Shown here one piece after another: positions 7,982 to 16,126 of a DNA stretch of 64,000 bases. Position 1 is the first letter of the stretch. Each line of letters starts with the position of its first letter. The stretch comes from CAZNKU01 sp045541135 (GTDB lineage: Bacteria > Bacillota > Clostridia > Monoglobales > Firm-18), in the NCBI GenBank assembly GCA_045541135.1, contig JAZQIO010000028.1, positions 62,001 through 126,000 on the forward strand, given 5' to 3'. The position numbers and the translations under genes were made by a program. The notes beneath the pieces are model-generated. The model searched no databases. It saw only the letters and a list, made by a program, of their open reading frames with translations, and was not told the DNA's origin.

Positions 7982-8994
7982 TGCTTCAGAAACTTTCTAA
8001 TGCTTTTGGCCCTTCGGGATGTGAGGATGAAGTTCGTGATATTATAAAAATTGAAATGGAAAAATACTGTGATGAAATTTATGAAGACTGTATAGGAAAT
8101 CTTATTTGTCATAAAAAAGGAGAGCTAATTAACAATAAAAGTATTATGTTAACAGCACATATGGATGAAGTTGGTTTTATAATAAGTTATGTTACTAATG
8201 ACGGGTATTTCAAATTTCAGACTGTAGGTGGAATTGACCCAAACGTATTGATTTCCAAAAAAGTAGTTATTGGTGATAATAGAGTTTGCGGTGTAATAGG
8301 TACTAAACCAATACATCAGAATAAAGATAGTAATTCCGTATTAAAAATTTCAGATTTGTATATAGACATTGGTGCCACAACAAAAGAAGATGCTTTAAAA
8401 TATGTTAATTTAGGAGACTATGCTTGTTTTGACAGTAGCTATATTGAATTTGGTGACGGATTTGTAAAAGCAAAAGCACTTGATGACCGTGTAGGATGCT
8501 ATGCTTTAATAAATATAGCAAAAAGAAAAACCAAAGCAGATATTTATTATGTATTTGCAGTACAGGAAGAAGTCGGACACAGAGGAGCAATAATAGCTTC
8601 CAAAAAAATTAATCCTGCATTTGCAATAGTGTTGGAGGGTACAACCTGTTCAGATGTTCCCGGAACAGACGAGTTTGGATTTTCAACACATATTGGTAAA
8701 GGTGCTGCACTTTCTATTCGTGATGGCGGATGCTATTCGGATGTTGAACTTACACGTGAAATAATTGATATTGCAAATCAAAACAATATTGAATGTCAGT
8801 ATAAACAAACAACATTAGGCGGTAATGATGCTTCTGCAGTACAGCTGTCTGACAATGGCGTTAAGGTAGCTGCAATATCCGTGCCGTGCAGATATATACA
8901 CTCTCAGTCTAATGTAGCAAAATTAAGTGATATTGAATCTATGGAAGAAATACTATATACTTTTATTGAAAGTAAGGTGAAAAACAATGATTGA
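7981..8994 (+). CDS. M42 family metallopeptidase, paralogue 2
   Basis: 337 residues, homologous to the gene before it. All metal and catalytic positions are kept: His60 and Asp62 (TAHMDEVG), Asp168 (KALDDRVGC), Glu196-Glu197 (QEEVGHRGA), Glu219 and His307 (CRYIHSQS). It carries Glu219 where paralogue 1 has Asp225, a difference seen among M42 subtypes and often tied to different substrate preference. GGAGG at 7967-7971 precedes the ATG by 9 bases. It overlaps paralogue 3 by 8 bases. Likely acts in the cytosol, since no signal peptide is visible. Confidence 0.92.
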   Translation: MLQKLSNAFGPSGCEDEVRDIIKIEMEKYCDEIYEDCIGNLICHKKGELINNKSIMLTAHMDEVGFIISYVTNDGYFKFQTVGGIDPNVLISKKVVIGDNRVCGVIGTKPIHQNKDSNSVLKISDLYIDIGATTKEDALKYVNLGDYACFDSSYIEFGDGFVKAKALDDRVGCYALINIAKRKTKADIYYVFAVQEEVGHRGAIIASKKINPAFAIVLEGTTCSDVPGTDEFGFSTHIGKGAALSIRDGGCYSDVELTREIIDIANQNNIECQYKQTTLGGNDASAVQLSDNGVKVAAISVPCRYIHSQSNVAKLSDIESMEEILYTFIESKVKNND

Positions 8995-9922
8995 AAAATT
9001 ATCCAACGCATATGCGTCGTCGGCAAAAGAGGAAGAAGTGCGTAAAATAATTATAAAAGATTTGTCTGATTTTTATACCGATATCAAAGTAGATAATTTA
9101 GGTAATCTGATTATTCATAAACCGGGCAAAATGAAAACCATAGCAATTACAGCACCTATGGATGAGGTAAGTTTTCTTGTTACTCATGAAAAAGATAAAA
9201 ATATATTGATTTCAACATCAATATGTGGTGTAAAGTCAAAAAGTTTACAAAATTCTATTTTGATTGATAAAGATAGCAAAAAATTCATCGTTGATAAAGT
9301 ACCAAAAATCACTGATGAAAACGAAAAGATTAAAAATATTGAATTAATAAAACTGGATAGTTGTAAAGGTGATTCACTTAACAATGATTTTATTTCAAAA
9401 TCTCTTGTTTATTCTAATAATTTTCACGAAACAGAAGATTTTTATATTGGTAAAGCACTTGAAAGATCTGTTTGCTGTTCTGTTTTATGCGATATTGCAA
9501 GAAATGTTGTAAATTCTATTTATGAGTATTATTTTGTATTTTCTGCTCAAAATTATTGTGATAAAAAAGGTGCTTTAACAGCTACTTTTGATTTGGAAAT
9601 AGATGAACTTTACAACCTTTGCTTTGTAGATGCAGATAATGAAAATGTAGAAATAAACAAAGGACCGGTTGTTATAATAAGAGATAAAATGCTGATTTCT
9701 GATATTGAATTAGCAGACAGATTTAATGATAATTCAAATGTTCAGAGGCTGATAAGCTCAAATTTCATTTCTGAGGGCGGTTATTATCAAAAACAACAAT
9801 CTACTCAAAAAGTAATTTCTGTTGGAATACCGACTAATTTTTTGGGTTGTTTTAATGAAATGGTTTCCAAAAATGACGTCAAAGAGTTAAAATATTTAAT
9901 TTTAGAGAAAGTGTTACCATAA
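8987..9922 (+). CDS. Degenerate M42-like protein, probable pseudoenzyme
   Basis: 311 residues, clearly homologous to paralogue 2 at its start (both have a KLSNA.. opening and a DNLGN/DCIGN LI.HK.G block) but shorter and stripped of the active site. Where the others have His-x-Asp it has Pro57-Met-Asp59; KALDDR became KALERS (Glu159); the catalytic Glu-Glu became Asn189-Tyr190; the final metal His became Gly287. Asp215 remains. The frame is intact over 311 codons and coupled to the gene before it by an 8-base overlap, with AAGGTGA upstream, so it seems maintained rather than decaying. A structural or regulatory role inside a mixed M42 particle is my inference. Confidence 0.82.
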   Translation: MIEKLSNAYASSAKEEEVRKIIIKDLSDFYTDIKVDNLGNLIIHKPGKMKTIAITAPMDEVSFLVTHEKDKNILISTSICGVKSKSLQNSILIDKDSKKFIVDKVPKITDENEKIKNIELIKLDSCKGDSLNNDFISKSLVYSNNFHETEDFYIGKALERSVCCSVLCDIARNVVNSIYEYYFVFSAQNYCDKKGALTATFDLEIDELYNLCFVDADNENVEINKGPVVIIRDKMLISDIELADRFNDNSNVQRLISSNFISEGGYYQKQQSTQKVISVGIPTNFLGCFNEMVSKNDVKELKYLILEKVLP

Positions 9923-9950
9923 TTATATTATGTTAACATATGGTGATTTT

Positions 9951-10115
9951 ATGAGAAAATGCGTTTTATATGATAGAGAATGTATAGAATGTGGTGAATG
10001 TAATATGTGTGATTTGGATCCGGGAAAAATATGTGATAACTGTGGTAAATGTATCGAAATTGATTCAGATTATGCAGAAATAGAAATTGAATCAGTTGAA
10101 ACAGATAACAGGTAA
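9951..10115 (+). CDS. Small Cys-rich metal-binding protein
   Basis: 54 residues starting MRKCVLYDRECIECGEC. It holds two CxxCxxC clusters (CIECGECNMC and CDNCGKC), spaced by an Asp/Pro/Gly loop, then an acidic tail. The pattern fits zinc or an Fe-S cluster; similar short proteins are widespread in Firmicutes without known function. ATG 9951 follows GGTGA (9942-9946) closely; an upstream ATG at 9930 has no ribosome binding site. It begins 28 bases after the third M42 gene and is probably in the same transcript. Confidence 0.72.
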   Translation: MRKCVLYDRECIECGECNMCDLDPGKICDNCGKCIEIDSDYAEIEIESVETDNR

Positions 10116-10172
10116 AATAAGTTTTAGTCTATACTACATGAAAAATACGAATTCGTGGGGTGTCGAAATATT

Positions 10173-10784
10173 ATGAAAATACCATTTTGGGAAGATTCTT
10201 TTAATGATGATTCAACCTTTTTATTTGAAAAAACCACAAATAAAACTATTCTGCGCTTTGAAAAACTTTTTAACAAAAAGTGGAACGTATTAGATGTTGG
10301 ATGTGGTGACGGAATAAATTCTATCTATTTGGCTAAACAAGGTTTTGATAATATCCATGCATTTGATATATCTGAAAGTGCAATTAAAAAAATAAACAGA
10401 TTATGCCAAAACACCGAATATAAAATAAATACACAGGTAACATCAGTTGAAAATTTTATTTTCAAACAGCAATATGGTTTAGTTATTTCATTTGGCGTAT
10501 TTCATTTTATTGAGAAACAGTGTTGGAAAAAATTTATTAGGGAAGCACAAGAAAATACTATAGTAGGTGGTATTCATATAATACAAATATTCACAGATGA
10601 CATTGCTCCAACACCTGATATAAAGCCTTATGCTATTGGACTGGCTGAGGATGGTGAAATTAAAGATTTATACGAAGAATGGGATATAATTCAATTTATA
10701 TCGTATACTTTCGAAGAAGAGCATCCTGGTGTTCCCTTGCATAAGCATGCATCAAACAAACTTGTCGCAAGAAAAATAAAATAA
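10173..10784 (+). CDS. SAM-dependent class I methyltransferase (TehB-like)
   Basis: 203 residues with a class I methyltransferase core. Motif I is NVLDVGCGDGINSIYLA near residue 45, the acidic end of strand 2 is FDIS, and motif IV is LVISFGVFHFI. The N-terminal IPFWEDSF and overall size resemble TehB/tellurite-type and small-molecule methyltransferases; the substrate is unknown. ATG 10173 is chosen, 10 bases after GGGGTG; a GTG at 10155 would extend it by six residues. A hairpin terminator shared with the convergent recombinase gene follows. Confidence 0.8.
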   Translation: MKIPFWEDSFNDDSTFLFEKTTNKTILRFEKLFNKKWNVLDVGCGDGINSIYLAKQGFDNIHAFDISESAIKKINRLCQNTEYKINTQVTSVENFIFKQQYGLVISFGVFHFIEKQCWKKFIREAQENTIVGGIHIIQIFTDDIAPTPDIKPYAIGLAEDGEIKDLYEEWDIIQFISYTFEEEHPGVPLHKHASNKLVARKIK

Positions 10785-10816
10785 AGAACCATTTAAAATG
10801 GTTCTTTATTTTTTAT
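10780..10816. terminator. Bidirectional terminator
   Basis: AATAAAGAACCATT (10780-10793) pairs with AATGGTTCTTTATT (10797-10810), 14 bp with a 3-base loop, with T's on the right and A's on the left. It serves the methyltransferase (+) and the recombinase (-). Confidence 0.85.
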
Positions 10817-11771
10817 CTGAATAATTAGCAAGAGGATTACTTTTTAACGCATTTTCAATAGCCTGGTCATCGGTATGAGTATAAATTTGTGTTGTAGATA
10901 AATTAGTATGACCAAGTATTTTTTGAAGTGCCAAAACGTCTACATGACCATGCTTATACATAAGTGTAGCTGCAGTATGGCGTAGTTTATGTGTTGTATA
11001 GCTTGTATAATCAAGGCCTGCAAGCATCAAATATTTCTTTACAATTAACTGGATTCCGCGAACACTGATTCGTTCATTATTTTTATTTAGAAACAGTGCA
11101 TTTGAATGTTGCGGTTTAGCTTTGGGACGAACTTTTTTGTATTCTTCAATAGCATTTAAGCAAGCATCATTTAAAAATACCTGGCGTTCTTTGTCACCTT
11201 TACCAATTACACGAAGATTTGTGCCCTGAATATCTGTCATATTAATACCAACAAGCTCAGATACACGCAAACCGCAATTTAAAAGTATAGTAAGAATGCA
11301 GAAATCACGCTGATTAAGGTTTTCTGCGGCATCTAAAAGCTTAATACTGCTGTCTAAATCGAGATATTTTGGCAGTCTTTTGCTTAATTTTGGAGCATCA
11401 AGCTCGATTGTAGGGTCAATATCCAAAAGTTCAGCTTTGTTAGTAAGGTATTTAAAATATGTTTTTAAGCTTGAAACCTTACGTGCACGTGCAGAAGAAG
11501 AATTTGAACGACTACGGTTAACGTAATTCATATAATCATATAAATCAGTTAAGCGAATTTTTTTTATGTAATCAAATGGAACATCGGAAATTTCAATTGA
11601 ATTAATTTCATCTAAAGATAATTTAGAATTATTTTTTATTTTGATATATCTGTAAAATAATCTTAAATCATAATAATACGCATTAACTGTATTTTTAGAT
11701 TTACCTTTAATAACTTCAAGATATGTTATGAAATCCTTAAGTTCAGGGGTACAATCATCAAAATTAATCAT
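10806..11771 (-). CDS. xerC: Tyrosine recombinase, XerC/XerD type
   Basis: 321 residues with an N-terminal SAM-like core-binding domain (about 8-115) and a C-terminal catalytic domain. The R-K-H-R-H-Y set is visible: Arg in NCGLRVSEL, Lys in VIGKGDKERQ, HKLRH, the His of ILGHTNLS, and nucleophile Tyr297 (IYTH). Length fits chromosomal Xer proteins, which resolve dimer chromosomes at dif, but the same fold is used by integrases. GGAGGG lies 5 bases before the ATG at 11771. A 32-base perfect hairpin sits just upstream (separate entry). No phage or conjugative genes are nearby, so a housekeeping role is likelier than an integrase of a mobile element. Confidence 0.87.
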   Translation of the reverse strand: MINFDDCTPELKDFITYLEVIKGKSKNTVNAYYYDLRLFYRYIKIKNNSKLSLDEINSIEISDVPFDYIKKIRLTDLYDYMNYVNRSRSNSSSARARKVSSLKTYFKYLTNKAELLDIDPTIELDAPKLSKRLPKYLDLDSSIKLLDAAENLNQRDFCILTILLNCGLRVSELVGINMTDIQGTNLRVIGKGDKERQVFLNDACLNAIEEYKKVRPKAKPQHSNALFLNKNNERISVRGIQLIVKKYLMLAGLDYTSYTTHKLRHTAATLMYKHGHVDVLALQKILGHTNLSTTQIYTHTDDQAIENALKSNPLANYSDKK

Positions 11772-11785
11772 TTTAACCCTCCATC

Positions 11786-11817
11786 CAACTTCGCGAAATT
11801 TTTATTTCGCGAAGTTG
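11786..11817. repeat. Perfect inverted repeat with TTCGCGAA cores in the recombinase leader
   Basis: CAACTTCGCGAAAT (11786-11799), a TTTT loop and ATTTCGCGAAGTTG (11804-11817): a 14-bp perfect stem. Each arm itself contains the palindrome TTCGCGAA. It lies 3 bases upstream of the GGAGGG ribosome binding site of the recombinase gene. It could be an operator, a leader hairpin or a recombination site. It has no T-tract that would make it an ordinary terminator. Confidence 0.8.
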
Positions 11818-11866
11818 CTATATCTACCTTTTAAGTGAAAATATATATCTGTTTTTGCTGTTTTGC

Positions 11867-12248
11867 TCATAATTCCATTAGAGTATTATTTTTGAAATAA
11901 TATATATTTTCTTTTTTGTAACCATAATTTGAATTTTTCAAACTTATATGAGGTTCAAATGTAAAATATTCTACATGGGACAATTTATTTTTATTACCTT
12001 TTTCAATATAAATTCTATCAGATTTCTTTTCAGCTATTGAATGACCTAAATTACCAATAAAATCCAAATTAATAAACCCATGTAAATTTATCATGTTATT
12101 CATATAAAAATATAATTCTTCAAATGTAGTTTCTGGGGTTGCGTACTTTAACAATTCGTCATGTAATTTTTCCTCCATCATCAATCCTTGTTTCCATTCC
12201 GAATTCATAGTATTTTTTTGCAAGTGATTGTACAGTTGAGTATTTCAT
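11867..12248 (-). pseudogene. Remnant of an M24 metallopeptidase (aminopeptidase P-like)
   Basis: A 118-residue open frame (11867-12223) reads as the C-terminal third of an M24 peptidase: TPETTFEELYFYMNN, NLDFIGNLGHSI with a metal-binding His, and YFTFEPHIS with a metal-binding Glu. The N-terminal domain with the two metal Asp residues is gone. An ATG at 12248, one base after the copA stop, starts a different frame (MKYSTVQSLAKK) that looks like the original N-terminus and would join the C-terminal part only after a one-base shift at the AAAAAAA run near 12213. So an internal deletion plus frameshift is the best reading. The parent gene was translationally coupled to copA. Confidence 0.7.
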
Positions 12249-12249
12249 T

Positions 12250-14364
12250 TTACATCACTTTCTTATTTTTTAATCTTAATGAATTCAATACAACAGAAAC
12301 TGATGATAAACTCATTGCCATTGCCGCAAGCATTGGATTTAATAAAATTCCTGTAAAAGGATATAAAATTCCTGCAGCAATCGGAATACATATACTGTTA
12401 TAACAAAAAGCCCAGAAAAGATTTTGTTTTACTGTCTTCATTGTAAGCTCGCTTGTGTTTACAGCCTTTAGTATTGTATCCAATCCTTCGTTAAGCAATA
12501 TAACGTCTGCAGAATCTATTGCTATATCTGTACCATTCATAACAGCTATTCCTACATCTGCTTTAATAAGTGCCGGTGAGTCATTGACGCCGTCACCTAC
12601 CATGGCAACCTTGTGTTTTTCCATTAATTCACCAACAACATTGCTCTTTTCATCTGGCATTACATTTGCAATTACAGATGTTATGTCAACCTTTTTTGCA
12701 ATTTTCTCAGCAACACTTTGTGAATCACCGCTAAGCATAACAACTTCTTTATTATGTTTCAGTGCTTTGATTATATCAGGTGTTTCTTTTCTTATTGTAT
12801 CGGCAAATTCTATATAGCCCAATAATTCACCGTCACATTTAAGTCCTATTACAGTATTATCAGACTGTATAGTTTCTCCTATGAATTTTGGACTACCAAG
12901 CAATATTTTACTTCCGTTTATTACTCCGCTTAGTCCTAAACCGTTATGTGATTCAAAATTTTCTGCTGTTTCAAACGTAATATTGTTCTTTTTACAATAT
13001 TCTATTACAGCATTTGCAAGTGGATGTTGTGAAAATTGTTCGAGTGCAGCAGCATATGACATCAATTTTTCTTCATTATTCGATATTATGTTAACCACTT
13101 CAGGCTTTCCATAAGTAAGTGTGCCTGTTTTATCGAATACAATGCAATTTACTGTATTTAGTGTTTCAATAGCTTCGGCACTTTTAAAAAGTATGCCGTT
13201 TGTAGCACCAAGTCCACTACCAACCATTATTGCCATAGGTGTTGCTAAACCTAAAGAACACGGGCAGGCAATAACTAAAACCGCAACAAAAATTTGAAAT
13301 ACAAAATCTATATCTTTACCTGCTATAAGCCATATTATTGCAGATAATAAAGAAATTGCGAATACTGTTGGAACGAATATACCTGCAATTTTATCAGCAA
13401 CTCTTTGAATTGGAGCTTTTGTGCTTTGGGTATCCTGAACAAGCTTGATGATTTTGCTTAGCAGAGTGTCTTCACCAACACTTGTAGCCTTGTATGTTAT
13501 ACTACCGTTGTAATTTAAACTGCCGCCTATAAGGTTATCTCCTATGTTTTTATCAACGGGCATACTCTCACCTGTAAACATACTTTCATCAACTGTTGTA
13601 AAGCCATTTTCAACAACACCATCTACAGCAACAGCTTCACCAGGCTTTAAAACAAGTATATCACCTATTTTAATATCTTTTACATCTACCTCTACTTGTT
13701 TATCTTCTACAAGCATAGTTGCTTTAGTCGGAGCAACATTCATAAGTTTTTTAATAGCATCACCTGTACGTGCCTTTGAAATTTTTTCAAGCTGTTTGCC
13801 AATTGATACAAACATTATTATTGTTGCAGAACTTTCAAAATAAAGATGATGAGCGTTTATATCAGTAAACATTGTATACAGACTGTAAATTATTGACGCC
13901 GCTGAGCCTATTGCCACAAGGCTGTTCATATTAGGATGAAACTTAAACAATGACTTAAAACCGTCAAATAACAATTCTCTGCCGCATATAAGTACCGGAA
14001 TAAGTAAAATAATCTGTATATATGCTACAACCATCATGTCTGTGTGCACAGCCGGAAGTCCTAACATATGTCCCATGGAAACATACATCAAAGCCAACGC
14101 AAAAACAATGATAATAACAAGGTTAAAATCAAATTTTTTATTTGCCTCTTCCTTTTTTTCGTCAATGAAAAAGCCACATTTTTTTACAATCTTTTCAATA
14201 TCTTTTATTGTTAACTTTGAATTATCATATTCAAAGGTTGCAGTATTTGTTGCTATACTTACAGCAGGATTAACTACACCTTCGGTTTTAGACAATTCTT
14301 TTTCTAAATACGCAGAACATGCAGCACAATGCATTCCGCCAATTTTAAGAGTAATTTTTTCCAT
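12250..14364 (-). CDS. copA: Copper-exporting P1B-type ATPase
   Basis: 704 residues. One N-terminal heavy-metal-associated domain carries GGMHCAAC (Cys13, Cys16). Membrane segments follow, with the transport motif Cys367-Pro-Cys369, actuator TGES, phosphorylation site Asp411 in DKTGT, SQHPLANA in the nucleotide-binding domain and MVGDGVNDSPAL. The last membrane pair holds YN and MSLSS, the set typical of Cu(I) pumps (P1B-1). It exports Cu(I) across the cytoplasmic membrane. It starts 11 bases after htpG in a packed run of genes reaching back to polA; no CopY or CsoR binding gene is seen nearby. Confidence 0.93.
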   Translation of the reverse strand: MEKITLKIGGMHCAACSAYLEKELSKTEGVVNPAVSIATNTATFEYDNSKLTIKDIEKIVKKCGFFIDEKKEEANKKFDFNLVIIIVFALALMYVSMGHMLGLPAVHTDMMVVAYIQIILLIPVLICGRELLFDGFKSLFKFHPNMNSLVAIGSAASIIYSLYTMFTDINAHHLYFESSATIIMFVSIGKQLEKISKARTGDAIKKLMNVAPTKATMLVEDKQVEVDVKDIKIGDILVLKPGEAVAVDGVVENGFTTVDESMFTGESMPVDKNIGDNLIGGSLNYNGSITYKATSVGEDTLLSKIIKLVQDTQSTKAPIQRVADKIAGIFVPTVFAISLLSAIIWLIAGKDIDFVFQIFVAVLVIACPCSLGLATPMAIMVGSGLGATNGILFKSAEAIETLNTVNCIVFDKTGTLTYGKPEVVNIISNNEEKLMSYAAALEQFSQHPLANAVIEYCKKNNITFETAENFESHNGLGLSGVINGSKILLGSPKFIGETIQSDNTVIGLKCDGELLGYIEFADTIRKETPDIIKALKHNKEVVMLSGDSQSVAEKIAKKVDITSVIANVMPDEKSNVVGELMEKHKVAMVGDGVNDSPALIKADVGIAVMNGTDIAIDSADVILLNEGLDTILKAVNTSELTMKTVKQNLFWAFCYNSICIPIAAGILYPFTGILLNPMLAAMAMSLSSVSVVLNSLRLKNKKVM

Positions 14365-14375
14365 TTAATCATTTC

Positions 14376-16115
14376 CTACATTAACATTTTTAGTATTTCT
14401 GAACTTCTTTCGATAAACTCTGTCATTTCCTCTGTTGTAAGCGGATTATGACAAACTCTGGCAATATCATAAATTTGTTTACATACAAGTTCTTTTTTGT
14501 TTACATCTTCTATTTTCTCAATTTTATTGATTATTTCACTGTCTGTATTTAAAACGAGTGTATATTTTTGTTTTGTGAAAGCATTTCCAAACATCTTTGT
14601 CATATCATTAATTCGACGTTCCTGTTCGTCTTCAACTATGATTGCAGGAAGTGAAATTTTCAAAGATGAAGCAGTTACTTTCAAATCCTCAATATTTAAT
14701 ATGTTTTTAAAAACTTCAACAATTGATTCATCGTCTTTTGTTTCCTGAGGAAGTGTATCAATTCTTGTAAATTTCCACTGTTCCTTCATTTCAAGGAAGT
14801 TTATAAAATGAGTATCAATAAGGTGAGGCATAATTACAGCACTTCTGCCTTCTTCCTTTAGCATCTTGATATACTGAGCTTGTTGATTTTCATCTGATAT
14901 ATAAGTAATGTTTTTATTTTGTGCTTCTGCATATTCTATAAGTGAAACAAAATCTCCTAATGTTGTTTTAACTTGAAGTACAGGTTTCAGTTTATCATAG
15001 AATTTTTCATCACGCATACAGCCGTATTCTATAAAAGGTGAAATATCATCATAATACTCATCAAAATGTTCTTTTTCAAGCTTGTGTAATGAAATTATCT
15101 TATCAGCAACCTTCTTAGTTATATGAGAAGAAATTTTAGTTACATAACCGTCGTTTTGAAGTGAACTTCTTGATACATTAAGTGGTATTTCGGGACAATC
15201 AATAACGCCCTTTAAAAGCATCAAGAATTCCGGAATAACTTCTTTGATATTATCTGCAACAAAAACCTGATTGTTGAAAAGTTTAATCTGACCTTGTGCA
15301 GATTCAAATTCGTGTGTAAGCTTCGGGAAATAAAGAATCCCCTTTAAGTTAAACGGATAATCAACATTAAGATGTATCCAGAATAATGGATCATTAAAAT
15401 CACTGAATAAACGGTGATACAATTCCTTATATTCCTCATCCTTACAGTCTGCAGGTGATTTTGTCCACAAGGGATTAGTGTCATTTACAGGTTTTTCTTC
15501 ATCATTAAGATGAATTGGATATGGCAAGAAAGCACAATATTTTAAAAGAACACTGCGAAGTCTTTCGGACTGCAAAAATTCTTCTTCTGCATCTGAAACG
15601 TGTAGCGTAATAATTGTGCCTCTTTCAGTCTTTGTTGATTCTGAAATTTCGTATTCGGTACCGCCATCACAAGACCATTTAACAGCAGGTTCGTCCTTGT
15701 ATGATTTTGTTTCAATTTCTACAAGGTCTGCAACCATATATGCAGAATAAAAACCAAGACCAAAATGACCTATAATCTGACTTTTTTCATCTTTGTCTTT
15801 ATATTTGGACAAAAATTCTTCCGCACCCGAAAAAGCAATTTGATTTATATATTTATCAATTTCTTCTTCAGTCATACCAATACCGTTATCTTTAATTGTG
15901 ATTGTTTTATTTTCTTTATCACAATATATATCAACGCGAAAATCAGTATCATTTGATTTACATTCGCCTATGCTCTGTAATTTTTTTATTTTAGTAATTG
16001 CATCACAAGCATTAACCGTAAGTTCTCTTAAAAAAATATCTTTATCTGAATATAACCATTTTTTAATTACAGGAAATATATTTTGTGTCTGTACCTCAAT
16101 ATTGCCTTTTTTCAT
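14376..16115 (-). CDS. htpG: Chaperone HtpG (Hsp90 family)
   Basis: 579 residues, an ATP-dependent cytosolic chaperone. The N-terminal GHKL ATP site shows LRELTVNACDAI, IKDNGIGMT and GHFGLGFYSAYMV. The middle domain holds FPKLTHEFESAQGQIKLFNNQVFVAD and LNVSRSSLQND with the catalytic-loop Arg. The C-terminal dimerisation part is short, as usual in Clostridia. GAGGTGAAAT precedes the ATG. It lies 11 bases downstream of the M18 peptidase gene and 11 upstream of copA. No CIRCE-like repeat was noticed. Confidence 0.95.
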   Translation of the reverse strand: MKKGNIEVQTQNIFPVIKKWLYSDKDIFLRELTVNACDAITKIKKLQSIGECKSNDTDFRVDIYCDKENKTITIKDNGIGMTEEEIDKYINQIAFSGAEEFLSKYKDKDEKSQIIGHFGLGFYSAYMVADLVEIETKSYKDEPAVKWSCDGGTEYEISESTKTERGTIITLHVSDAEEEFLQSERLRSVLLKYCAFLPYPIHLNDEEKPVNDTNPLWTKSPADCKDEEYKELYHRLFSDFNDPLFWIHLNVDYPFNLKGILYFPKLTHEFESAQGQIKLFNNQVFVADNIKEVIPEFLMLLKGVIDCPEIPLNVSRSSLQNDGYVTKISSHITKKVADKIISLHKLEKEHFDEYYDDISPFIEYGCMRDEKFYDKLKPVLQVKTTLGDFVSLIEYAEAQNKNITYISDENQQAQYIKMLKEEGRSAVIMPHLIDTHFINFLEMKEQWKFTRIDTLPQETKDDESIVEVFKNILNIEDLKVTASSLKISLPAIIVEDEQERRINDMTKMFGNAFTKQKYTLVLNTDSEIINKIEKIEDVNKKELVCKQIYDIARVCHNPLTTEEMTEFIERSSEILKMLM

Positions 16116-16126
16116 TAGATTTCACC

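Noticed and set aside
12455..13843. Several long open frames on the plus strand inside copA
   Set aside because: They are antisense to a well-conserved ATPase, rich in Ser/Ile/Phe from reverse-reading codons, and lack ribosome binding sites.
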